Below are positions 1 to 6,110 of a DNA stretch of 8,446 nt, piece after piece (position 1 is the first letter of the stretch; each line of letters starts with the position of its first letter). The DNA lies in NCBI GenBank assembly GCA_025453415.1, contig JALOQL010000040.1, forward strand, positions 1 to 8,446, read 5' to 3'. The stretch is from Minisyncoccota bacterium. Lineage in GTDB: Bacteria; Patescibacteriota; Minisyncoccia; Minisyncoccales; UBA5738. A model generated the notes under the pieces. That model did not search any database. It saw only the letters and a list, made by a program, of their open reading frames with translations, and had not been told where the DNA came from. The translations under genes were made by a program, and so were the position numbers.

Positions 1-216
1 GGCATTTCCCAGCGAGAACGATACTATGTCGGTTTCTCCAACTTTTGATACTTTGGCCATGTCCGAATCCTCGAAATATAAATCTAGCGCTTCCCGCAGG
101 TTATCCATTGCTTTCGTTTTGGTCGAACCAAAACTGGCCACGTCAACGTTTATGCATTGCGACACAAAGTAACGCCCTTCTTTCCAAACCGTGGCTTTTA
201 AATCTATTTTTTTCAT
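1..216 (-). CDS. HicB-like antitoxin, 3' end beyond window
   Basis: The first 72 codons of a minus-strand gene are visible; the rest lies beyond the left edge. The product opens MKKIDLKATVWKEGRYFVSQ, then has a GVAS-like stretch (VDVASFGSTKTKAMDNL) and an REALDLYFED segment. This is the pattern of the small HicB fold (KEG-x-(F/Y)V-x-C, SxGxT, EALxNLxEAxxLY). HicB proteins bind and neutralise the mRNA-cleaving toxin HicA and often repress their own operon. The ATG at 214-216 is chosen because the family pattern starts within a few residues and a good promoter lies just upstream. There is no Shine-Dalgarno. No hicA lies upstream, where only the rRNA trailer is found, so the toxin would have to be downstream outside the window, or the gene is an orphan. 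The family call is by pattern only. Confidence 0.75.
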   Translation of the reverse strand, partial: MKKIDLKATVWKEGRYFVSQCINVDVASFGSTKTKAMDNLREALDLYFEDSDMAKVSKVGETDIVSFSLGNA

Positions 217-234
217 ATTGCGGTCAATGCGTTC

Positions 235-262
235 ATCTTATCAAATTTATTTTATCAGTCAA
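235..262 (-). promoter_or_regulatory. Promoter of the HicB-like gene
   Basis: On the minus strand, TTGACT (257-262) and TAAGAT (235-240) are separated by 16 bp, close to the sigma-70 consensus. Transcription would start near 228, leaving a leader of only about a dozen bases before the ATG at 216. It lies just after the rRNA terminator, so the antitoxin gene is a separate transcription unit. Confidence 0.6.
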
Positions 263-279
263 TTTTGCCATTTAAATCC

Positions 280-300
280 AAAAACACCCTTTCGGGCGTT
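280..300 (-). terminator. Rho-independent terminator of the 16S rRNA unit
   Basis: Read on the minus strand, AACGCCC, loop GAAA and GGGTGTT form a 7-bp stem (one G.U pair) closed by a GNRA tetraloop and followed by TTT, giving a run of five U. It directly follows the rRNA trailer stem. The plus strand also has a T-run at 304-310, but its stem would contain an A.C mismatch, so the minus direction is preferred. Confidence 0.65.
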
Positions 301-310
301 TCCTTTTTTT

Positions 311-341
311 ACGAAGAATTTCTTGAAGCCGTCTTGGACTT
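311..341 (-). repeat. 16S trailer arm of rRNA processing stem
   Basis: This 31-nt segment is complementary to the 16S leader arm at 2037-2073. A 25-nt block pairs with 22 Watson-Crick and 3 G.U pairs. A further 6 bp pair beyond a 6-nt insertion in the leader. Such stems bring the ends of pre-16S together and are normally cut by RNase III. The wobble pairs suggest the pairing has been conserved. The trailer between the mature 3' end and this arm is about 90 nt. Confidence 0.8.
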
Positions 342-432
342 CGAAACCGAATTATTAGAGACGATCCGGTAAGCGTCTTATTGTTAAGGGAAGAATTCTC
401 GTCCCTCGACAAAAGCCGACACTCAAAAATGT

Positions 433-2035
<1,603 letters not shown>

Positions 2036-2036
2036 A

Positions 2037-2073
2037 AAGTCCAAGACAACTTCAAAAAATTCTTTGTCTTCGT
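2037..2073 (-). repeat. 16S leader arm of rRNA processing stem
   Basis: This is the partner of the trailer arm at 311-341. It begins two bases upstream of the inferred mature 5' end. A 6-nt insertion (2062-2067) relative to the trailer would form a bulge between the 25-bp and 6-bp helical parts. Confidence 0.8.
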
Positions 2074-2083
2074 AATTGGCTCA

Positions 2084-2115
2084 CGAAATATTTATGTGGA
2101 AATATAAATATTTCG
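2084..2115. repeat. Perfect 12-bp inverted repeat at the rRNA promoter
   Basis: CGAAATATTTAT (2084-2095) and ATAAATATTTCG (2104-2115) are exact reverse complements with an 8-bp spacer. The repeat covers the predicted -10 box and start point of the 16S promoter, so it is placed like an operator. It could also be a cruciform-prone AT element. Confidence 0.7.
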
Positions 2116-2130
2116 CTATTTAATTGTCGA
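2101..2130 (-). promoter_or_regulatory. Putative 16S rRNA promoter
   Basis: On the minus strand, TCGACA (2125-2130) and TATATT (2101-2106) are 18 bp apart. The predicted start near 2094 gives a leader of about 60 nt that contains the processing arm. An upstream TTGACA (2156-2161) has no good -10 partner at normal spacing. Confidence 0.5.
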
Positions 2131-2174
2131 CGTTCTTTCCGGGATCGCTTAGTTTGTCAAAGACAAACAAAAAA

Positions 2175-2196
2175 TCATAACGGTCATTCCTTATGA
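2175..2196. terminator. Bidirectional terminator after the 31-aa gene
   Basis: TCATAA and TTATGA arms, plus an inner GG/CC pair across one bulged C, form a hairpin with T-runs on both strands: CTTTTTT on plus and TTTTTTG on minus. On the minus strand it ends the small Cys-rich gene before the rRNA promoter. A second perfect 7-bp hairpin (GTTTGTC, AAA, GACAAAC at 2152-2168) follows immediately. Confidence 0.65.
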
Positions 2197-2225
2197 CTTT
2201 TTTCTTGCTTTCGACTTTGCGGTTT

Positions 2226-2321
2226 TTACTTTCCGCAACAGCTGCAGTTGCAGCTACACGTCTTAGGCTTCGCAACTTTTTTGCTCGCCTTTTTGGCTTT
2301 CGGTGTTTTTTCCTTTGCCAT
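2226..2321 (-). CDS. 31-aa Lys-rich miniprotein with Cys-cluster tail
   Basis: A short minus-strand gene, MAKEKTPKAKKASKKVAKPK followed by TCSCNCSCCGK. The first 20 residues are almost all Lys, Ala, Pro and Ser with no hydrophobic segment. The tail holds five cysteines (22, 24, 26, 28, 29) in a CxCxCxCC pattern resembling a metal-binding (metallothionein-like) cluster. Support that it is real: a promoter with perfect TTGACA and 17-bp spacing ends about 20 bp before the ATG, and a good terminator follows the stop. There is no Shine-Dalgarno. I do not recognise a named family. A basic body plus Cys tail could suit nucleic-acid or ribosome binding with a bound metal, or metal storage, but that is inference. 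It is transcribed toward the 16S gene as a separate unit. Confidence 0.65.
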   Translation of the reverse strand: MAKEKTPKAKKASKKVAKPKTCSCNCSCCGK

Positions 2322-2341
2322 ATTTTGTTGTCAACATTAAG

Positions 2342-2370
2342 AGTCTAGCGTGTTTCAAACTCCGTGTCAA
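2342..2370 (-). promoter_or_regulatory. Promoter of the Cys-tailed miniprotein
   Basis: On the minus strand, TTGACA (2365-2370) matches the -35 consensus exactly, the spacer is 17 bp, and TAGACT (2342-2347) is a 4/6 match to the -10 box. The start would lie near 2335, giving a leader of about 14 nt. Confidence 0.65.
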
Positions 2371-2391
2371 GCCTCCCTAAAAACCGAGAAT

Positions 2392-2467
2392 CCCTATCTA
2401 AGTTTTTCCAAATCGCTTTGAAGAAATTTAGATAGGGGGCTGCAAAAAAGAGTTTAAAAATGCAGCC
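2392..2467. repeat. Two abutting long hairpins between the miniprotein genes
   Basis: Arms 2392-2405 and 2424-2437 pair over 14 positions (one G.T). Inner pairs continue to a TCGC loop, giving about 20 bp in all. Directly adjoining, GGCTGCA (2438-2444) pairs with TGCAGCC (2461-2467), which touches the stop codon of the 29-aa gene. They may end that gene's transcript, but neither has a clean U-run, so this is uncertain. Confidence 0.6.
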
Positions 2468-2556
2468 TATATAATTCGGTGAAAGCCGAGTCCAAAAAAT
2501 AACAACAACACTATACCCGCAAGGCAGCTTAATACCAAGCCGCCTTCAAACCCCAT
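2467..2556 (-). CDS. 29-aa single-span membrane peptide (putative)
   Basis: A minus-strand frame encodes MGFEGGLVLSCLAGIVLLLF then FGLGFHRII and stops at TAG. Residues 6-25 form an uninterrupted hydrophobic helix long enough to cross a membrane, with a short basic end (HR). A promoter with a perfect TATAAT lies about 60 bp upstream and a hairpin begins at the stop codon. No Shine-Dalgarno precedes the ATG. Codons 5-13 overlap a 10-bp hairpin (2521-2546), so a structured RNA is an alternative reading. I recognise no family. Small single-helix peptides can be membrane-protein regulators or type I toxins, but nothing here decides between these. Confidence 0.4.
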   Translation of the reverse strand: MGFEGGLVLSCLAGIVLLLFFGLGFHRII

Positions 2557-2616
2557 ACTAATTCTTATATTAATCCCTCTTTTTTATAATTTGCGCATAC
2601 ATTCGCCTTTTAAAAT

Positions 2617-2645
2617 ATTATAACATATTTTGGCAGGAATTGCAA
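2617..2645 (-). promoter_or_regulatory. Promoter of the 29-aa peptide gene
   Basis: On the minus strand, TTGCAA (2640-2645), a 17-bp spacer and a perfect TATAAT (2617-2622). TTGCAA is its own reverse complement, so it can also serve as the -35 of a plus-strand promoter. It lies within a hairpin-forming repeat (2633-2659: GCAGGA, TTGC, loop AAGA, GCAA, TCCTGC). Confidence 0.55.
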
Positions 2646-2667
2646 GAGCAATGTCCTGCGTTATAAA
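2640..2667 (+). promoter_or_regulatory. Putative plus-strand promoter sharing a palindromic -35
   Basis: TTGCAA (2640-2645), 16-bp spacer, TATAAA (2662-2667). It would start a transcript near 2674, running into the hairpin-dense region. It shares its -35 hexamer with the minus-strand promoter above, so the two would compete. Confidence 0.4.
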
Positions 2668-2673
2668 ATTATT

Positions 2674-3130
2674 GTAAAAGGCTCAAAATATGCCGCCGAA
2701 TGATAATATACACCCGCCGGCCGGGTCGTCAATACCAGTTATCCACAGCATAAAAAACGTGAGACCTTGCAGAGATAAAGCAAGGTCATCGGATGAAAAG
2801 GAGGCGGCAGGCATCGGACTGGTCGCGTCGTCGGCCCGGTGGCTGCCTTTTATGGCCAAGTGCCATAATCGTGATTAAATGAGCTAAAAAAGCTGGAGAT
2901 AGGGCGCCGTCGGGTCCCAGGGCCCAACGCCTCCTGTCCCTATCTCTTTCAAATCTTGGATGCAATCATCGCAAGGCTGAAAAGGGCGTTATCGCGAAAT
3001 CGCGTTCTTTCGCGAAACGCCCGAACGTGTCTGAAAAAAAGGACAAGGAGGTTGCAACTGGCTGAGGGTCGCAACCGGCCACCATCGTGAATCAATGAGT
3101 TAAAAGCGAACGTTTTAATTATTATGGGCT
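2674..3130 (+). ncRNA. Candidate structured RNA region, type unknown
   Basis: About 450 bp between the miniprotein genes and dnaB hold no credible protein frame but many strong inverted repeats: 2763-2787 (8 bp perfect), 2806-2847 (12 positions, one mismatch and one wobble), 2850-2868 (7 bp perfect), 2896-2946 (9 bp perfect closing stem with inner pairs), 2984-3022 (15 bp with one bulged A) and 3050-3076 (6 bp perfect). It is more GC-rich than its flanks. A 22-nt motif occurs twice (2868-2889, 3084-3105) at 19/22 identity. Strand and ends are uncertain. Plus is favoured by the promoter at 2640-2667, but no clear plus terminator is seen, so the 3' end could fall after 2946 or the RNA could run into dnaB. 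I looked for RNase P, tmRNA and SRP RNA signatures and found none. Confidence 0.4.
2739..2747 (+). promoter_or_regulatory. Perfect DnaA-box 9-mer
   Basis: TTATCCACA matches the strict DnaA-box consensus. It is the only exact copy I found in the window, so it does not by itself indicate an origin. One exact match in 8.4 kb could be chance. Confidence 0.4.
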
Positions 3131-3137
3131 AAACAAA

Positions 3138-3165
3138 TTTGCTGTCAAGAAAGCATTTGTATAAT
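3138..3165 (+). promoter_or_regulatory. Putative dnaB promoter
   Basis: A perfect TATAAT lies at 3160-3165, with a weak -35 (TTTGCT, 3138-3143) 16 bp upstream. The start would be near 3172, giving a leader of about 60 nt before the ATG at 3232. Its position makes the in-frame TTG at 3139 an unlikely start codon. Confidence 0.45.
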
Positions 3166-3231
3166 TCGATCGGCTTTGTTAGGATTAGCCATAAAGGAGA
3201 AGCTTTTTGCGTGTTTTACGGGAAAAATATC

Positions 3232-4572
3232 ATGGAAACCGCCAGCAAATTGCCGCCGCAAAGCATCGAGATCGAACAGTCGCTTTTGGGTTGTTTGATG
3301 CTCGACCCGTCGGCCATCACCAAGGTGGCCGATATTCTTAACGCGGATGATTTTTACCGGCACATCCATAAAGAAATCTACCAGGTTTGCCGCGAATTGT
3401 TCGAAATGGGCGAACCAATCGATTTCCTTTCGGTTTCGACGCGCCTGAAGGATAAAAACCTTCTTGAAACCATTGGCGGCAGCACCTACCTGACCGAACT
3501 GGTCAATATGGTGCCCAGCGGCGCCCACGCGTCGTCCTACGCGCGCATCGTGCGCCACAAACGCGTCCTGCGCGACCTTATCTCGGCCTCCCAAGACATC
3601 GAGAGCCTGGGCTACAACGAAAGCGACGATTTGGAAGAAATCCTGGATGAAGCCGAAAAGAAAATTTTCAATATCGCCCAAAAAGGCATTTCCCAGAATT
3701 TTACCGCCATCAAAGACACTTTGCCCGCGGCTTTCGAGCGTATCGAAATGCTGTCCCAAGGCAAAGGCACGCGCGGCATTCCGACCAATTATGCCGACCT
3801 GGACAAAATGCTTTCCGGTTTGCAGCGTTCTGATCTGGTGATTCTGGCCGCCCGGCCATCGCTGGGTAAATCCACCCTGGCGTTGAACATTGCCGCCAAT
3901 ATTGCCTATAACGAAAAGATTCCCGTGGGCGTGTTTTCTCTGGAAATGTCCAAGGACCAGATGGTGGACCGTCTTATTTCGGCCTATTCTGGAGTAGATT
4001 TGTGGAAAATCCGCACCGGCAAACTGCAAACCGAGGATTTTGAGCAGATCCAGCGGGCCTTGGGAATATTGGCCGAAACGCCCTTATATATTGACGACGT
4101 TGGCTCCCCTTCCGTACTGCAAATGAAAGCGCTGTCGCGGCGCCTCCAGGCCGAGAACGGCCTTGGTCTATTAGTGATCGATTATCTTCAATTGATGGAA
4201 CCGCTCAACAAGCAGGCCAGCCCGGTCCAGCAGGTATCGGAAAATTCCCGCGCCCTCAAAGGCCTGGCCCGCGAACTCAATATTCCCGTGCTTGTCCTAT
4301 CCCAGTTGTCCCGCGCCGTGGAGCAGCGTATCCCGCCGATCCCCAAACTGTCCGACCTGCGCGAATCCGGCGCCATCGAGCAGGACGCCGACGTGGTCAT
4401 GTTTATCTACCGGGAAGACCGCTATCGCGAAGAATCCACGCAAAAAGGCGTGGCCGAAATAATTATCGCCAAACACCGCAACGGCCCAGTGGGTAAGGTG
4501 CTGTTGCATTTCGACGATCGCACCGTATGCTTTAAGAACCACACCGAAGGGTATGAGTACCAGGACCAATGA
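3232..4572 (+). CDS. dnaB: Replicative DNA helicase DnaB
   Basis: A 446-residue hexameric helicase that unwinds DNA ahead of the replication fork. It opens METASKLPPQSIEIEQSLLG, the usual DnaB start (LPPQxxEAEQSxLG), which fixes the ATG at 3232. The frame stays open upstream to a TTG at 3139, but those 31 residues are atypical and the promoter lies among them. The N-terminal domain occupies about 1-110. The RecA-like motor has Walker A AARPSLGKST (Lys213), VFSLEMSKDQMVDRL, Walker B LLVIDYLQLM (Asp317), LSQLSRAVEQR, LSDLRESGAIEQDADVV and KHRNGPVG with the likely arginine finger Arg416. No intein or truncation is present and the length is normal. AAAGGAG at 3193-3199 is 33 nt before the ATG, too far for a ribosome site, though 11 nt before an in-frame GTG at 3211. 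No partner gene adjoins it. Confidence 0.97.
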   Translation: METASKLPPQSIEIEQSLLGCLMLDPSAITKVADILNADDFYRHIHKEIYQVCRELFEMGEPIDFLSVSTRLKDKNLLETIGGSTYLTELVNMVPSGAHASSYARIVRHKRVLRDLISASQDIESLGYNESDDLEEILDEAEKKIFNIAQKGISQNFTAIKDTLPAAFERIEMLSQGKGTRGIPTNYADLDKMLSGLQRSDLVILAARPSLGKSTLALNIAANIAYNEKIPVGVFSLEMSKDQMVDRLISAYSGVDLWKIRTGKLQTEDFEQIQRALGILAETPLYIDDVGSPSVLQMKALSRRLQAENGLGLLVIDYLQLMEPLNKQASPVQQVSENSRALKGLARELNIPVLVLSQLSRAVEQRIPPIPKLSDLRESGAIEQDADVVMFIYREDRYREESTQKGVAEIIIAKHRNGPVGKVLLHFDDRTVCFKNHTEGYEYQDQ

Positions 4573-4744
4573 GTAAAATGTCAAATATCAAATTTCCAAT
4601 GTCAAATTTTGGTTTGAGGAGGTTTGACCTCAAGAATTTTTAGAGGTCAATCCTCATCAAGCACCATACGCAAAATTCCTGAATTTCTAATTCAAAATTT
4701 TTGAATAATCTTTTTGGATTATTGAATCAATTGAAAATAAAACA
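4573..4744. repeat. AT-rich repeat and hairpin spacer after dnaB
   Basis: This non-coding spacer contains repeated ATGTCAAAT/CAAATTT blocks (4578-4610). It also holds a 13-bp hairpin with a 3-nt bulge (4616-4655, arms GAGGA+TTGACCTC and GAGGTCAA+TCCTC) and a perfect 7-bp AT hairpin (4704-4723). It resembles the AAATTT/TTGAATTT-type dispersed repeats often seen in CPR genomes. No strong plus-strand terminator for dnaB is evident; the 4616-4655 hairpin lacks a U-run. Confidence 0.5.
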
Positions 4745-4779
4745 GCGCGACAAAAAATTAAGAGATGTATTTGTCGCGC
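4745..4779 (-). terminator. Terminator of the 69-aa membrane protein gene
   Basis: GCGCGACAAA and TTTGTCGCGC pair perfectly over 10 bp across the stop codon (4758-4760). On the minus strand the stem is followed by TGTTTTATTTTC, as in an intrinsic terminator. Confidence 0.65.
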
Positions 4780-4967
4780 CGGTGCAGAAACGCAATAAGC
4801 ATCGCTGCAAATCCGAACACAGCCAGTGCCGTCCATCCCAATGGCACCAGGACACCTTGATACATACCTACGGGTCCAGGTGGATAGGGAATGGAATCTA
4901 TTCCTACGAGCGATACCAAGAACATTATTGCGCCTATAAGCGCTAAATCTTGAGGTCTTACGTTCAT
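4758..4967 (-). CDS. Small two-helix membrane protein, 69 aa
   Basis: An unrecognised inner-membrane protein. It starts MNVRPQDLALIGAIMFLVSL, with helix 1 at about 7-24, then a short Pro/Gly loop (IPYPPGPVG), helix 2 at about 40-62, and a basic tail HRRDKYIS, which suggests a cytoplasmic C-terminus. The ATG at 4965-4967 is chosen because further upstream the frame runs into the IS30 inverted repeat. Support: coherent two-helix hydropathy and a dedicated terminator. The IS30 element begins about 5 bp before the ATG, so the native leader and promoter have been displaced to the far side of the element, and the gene may no longer be expressed. No function can be given. Confidence 0.65.
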   Translation of the reverse strand: MNVRPQDLALIGAIMFLVSLVGIDSIPYPPGPVGMYQGVLVPLGWTALAVFGFAAMLIAFLHRRDKYIS

Positions 4968-4990
4968 CTCAAAAATTCTCTTTTGAAATG

Positions 4991-5012
4991 CAACTTCAGT
5001 AAAATGAAGTTG
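4991..5012 (+). repeat. Hairpin before the transposase start
   Basis: CAACTTCA (4991-4998) and TGAAGTTG (5005-5012) pair perfectly around GTAAAA and end one base before the transposase ATG. Similar structures in insertion sequences block translation of transcripts that enter from outside. Confidence 0.6.
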
Positions 5013-5013
5013 T

Positions 5014-6003
5014 ATGAAAAAAGAAACCCACAGGAAGCGCAAAAAGAGGCGGCCTTTTCGCCACCTGAATCAGTTTGATCGGGACCGCATCGAAGCAATG
5101 AAAAATGCCGGCCATACCCAGGAAGAAATCGCCAAAATACTTGGGTTTGACGCCAGCGCTGTCAGCCGCGAGATCAGGAAACGAAAACGCAAAAACGGCG
5201 TCTACTCGGCCAAGACCGCCCAACACAAAGCGCAACAGAAAAGATCGGAAAGCAAGCACCGGGGCATGAAGATCGAAGCATACCCCCAATTAAGGGAGCA
5301 GATCATCCGCGAGTTAAAGAAACACCGCTCCCCGGATGAGATCGCGGGCCGCATGAAACGCAAAAAACAAAAGATCCGGGTGGGCACCAATGCCATCTAC
5401 AAATGGCTCTACAGCGCCTGGGGCCAAGCGTATTGCCATCTGCTTTGCACCCAGCATTACCATGCCCGCAAGCAGAAAAAGAAGACCAAGAGAGAGATGA
5501 TTCCCAACCGGGTTTCCCTCGAAAAACGGCCAAAAAGAGGCATCCATGCCGAAGGCGATCTGTTCGTTTCGCCAACCAGCTGTGGCAGCCAAAACAGCGG
5601 CGCGATCTTCTGCGTTCCGGTATCAAAATTGCTTGCCGGCACCATGATCGAAAACAAAAAACCGGCCACAATGACCGCGGCGGTTAAAAGCGTAACTTCG
5701 GATTTGAATATCGATGATTTGACCTTTGACAATGGAATTGAAAACAAAGAACATGAGCAATTCGGCCTGCCCGCGTATTTCTGCGAGGCGCACCAACCTT
5801 GGCAGAAGCCGCATGTGGAAAACGGCATCGGGCTTTTGAGAAGATGGTTCATCCCCAAAAAGACCGATTTGAAAAATGTCCCCAAAGAACAATTTCAGGA
5901 ATATCTGCATATCCTTAACGGCAAATGGCGCAAATCTCTGGGGTACCGTTCGGCCTACGAGGTTTCGCTGAAGCGTGGTATCATACAAAAAATCCCGCGT
6001 TAG
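5014..6003 (+). CDS. IS30-family DDE transposase
   Basis: A 329-residue transposase that cuts and joins the IS ends. Residues 1-15 are very basic. A helix-turn-helix follows at about 15-58 (LNQFDRDRIEAMKNAGHTQE, then EIAKILGFDASAVSREI), as in IS30 DNA-binding domains. The DDE core shows Asp182 in HAEGDLFV, Asp239 in LTFDNGIENKEHEQF and Glu269 in PWQKPHVENGIGLLRRW, ending with the IS30-like KKTDLKNV. All three catalytic residues are present, with no frameshift or internal stop, so it may be active. The last two catalytic residues are separated by 29 residues, slightly fewer than the usual 33. The ATG at 5014 directly follows a hairpin, and no Shine-Dalgarno is present. Confidence 0.93.
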   Translation: MKKETHRKRKKRRPFRHLNQFDRDRIEAMKNAGHTQEEIAKILGFDASAVSREIRKRKRKNGVYSAKTAQHKAQQKRSESKHRGMKIEAYPQLREQIIRELKKHRSPDEIAGRMKRKKQKIRVGTNAIYKWLYSAWGQAYCHLLCTQHYHARKQKKKTKREMIPNRVSLEKRPKRGIHAEGDLFVSPTSCGSQNSGAIFCVPVSKLLAGTMIENKKPATMTAAVKSVTSDLNIDDLTFDNGIENKEHEQFGLPAYFCEAHQPWQKPHVENGIGLLRRWFIPKKTDLKNVPKEQFQEYLHILNGKWRKSLGYRSAYEVSLKRGIIQKIPR

Positions 6004-6007
6004 CGGG
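5994..6007 (-). terminator. Antisense-facing terminator at the IS 3' end
   Basis: CCCGC, loop, GCGGG overlaps the transposase stop codon (6001-6003). On the minus strand it is followed by ATTTTTTG, a proper U-run. On the plus strand there is none. It would stop transcripts entering the IS from the recR side. Confidence 0.65.
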
Positions 6008-6058
6008 GCGGAAAACGGCAGGAGAATTTTAACTTAAAAGTTGCATTTCGCTAGAGAA

Positions 6059-6089
6059 TTTACATCTTATTCATCGGATTAACTATAAC
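6059..6089 (+). promoter_or_regulatory. Possible recR promoter, part supplied by the IS end
   Basis: TTTACA (6059-6064), whose first bases belong to the IS right end, lies 19 bp before TATAAC (6084-6089). The spacing is longer than ideal. The -10 overlaps the -10 of the opposing promoter. Confidence 0.35.
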
Positions 6090-6110
6090 ATTAATTAAGT
6101 AAAAAGTCAA
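6082..6110 (-). promoter_or_regulatory. Near-consensus minus-strand promoter facing the IS
   Basis: On the minus strand, TTGACT (6105-6110), a 17-bp spacer and TATAGT (6082-6087) each match consensus at 5 of 6 positions. It touches the recR start codon and points into the IS30 element. No gene follows before the IS, so its original target was probably the 69-aa membrane protein gene now 1.1 kb away. Confidence 0.6.

Larger units (their letters stand above)
4973..6061 (+). mobile_element. IS30-family insertion sequence, complete
   Basis: The element is about 1.09 kb, bounded by inverted repeats at 4973-4996 and 6038-6061. Both contain AATTCTCT, a 3-bp variable spacer (TTT or AGC) and GAAATGCAACTT, so 21 of 24 positions match. 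It holds one transposase gene. Size and coding layout fit IS30. No exact target duplication is evident at these boundaries. CATCT occurs just outside both ends (4965-4969, 6063-6067) but would require ends of unequal length. Confidence 0.85.

Noticed and set aside
45..275. 76-codon plus-strand frame at the left edge
   Set aside because: It is antisense to the HicB-like gene and runs through that gene's promoter.
2690..2878. 62-codon plus-strand frame in the region before dnaB
   Set aside because: It crosses three strong hairpins and has no protein-like composition and no recognisable motif. The DNA is better explained as structured non-coding sequence.
2674..3130. RNase P RNA, tmRNA or SRP RNA in the hairpin-dense region
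   Set aside because: No GAGGAAAGTCC-type P4 sequence, no tRNA-like ends or tag frame, and no GGAA-capped SRP loop with its conserved flanks was found on either strand.
3139..3231. Upstream extension of dnaB to a TTG at 3139
   Set aside because: The DnaB family pattern begins at the ATG at 3232, and the likely -10 box (3160-3165) lies within the extension.
3145..4029. 294-codon minus-strand frame opposite dnaB
   Set aside because: It is an antisense shadow of a clearly conserved gene. Its His/Gln/Gly-rich translation matches no family.
4701..4946. 81-codon plus-strand frame after dnaB
   Set aside because: It is antisense to the 69-aa membrane protein, which has coherent helices and a terminator. 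The plus frame has none.
4965..6067. CATCT as a 5-bp target duplication of the IS
   Set aside because: It would require the left and right ends to be unequal and is longer than typical IS30 duplications. It is probably coincidence.
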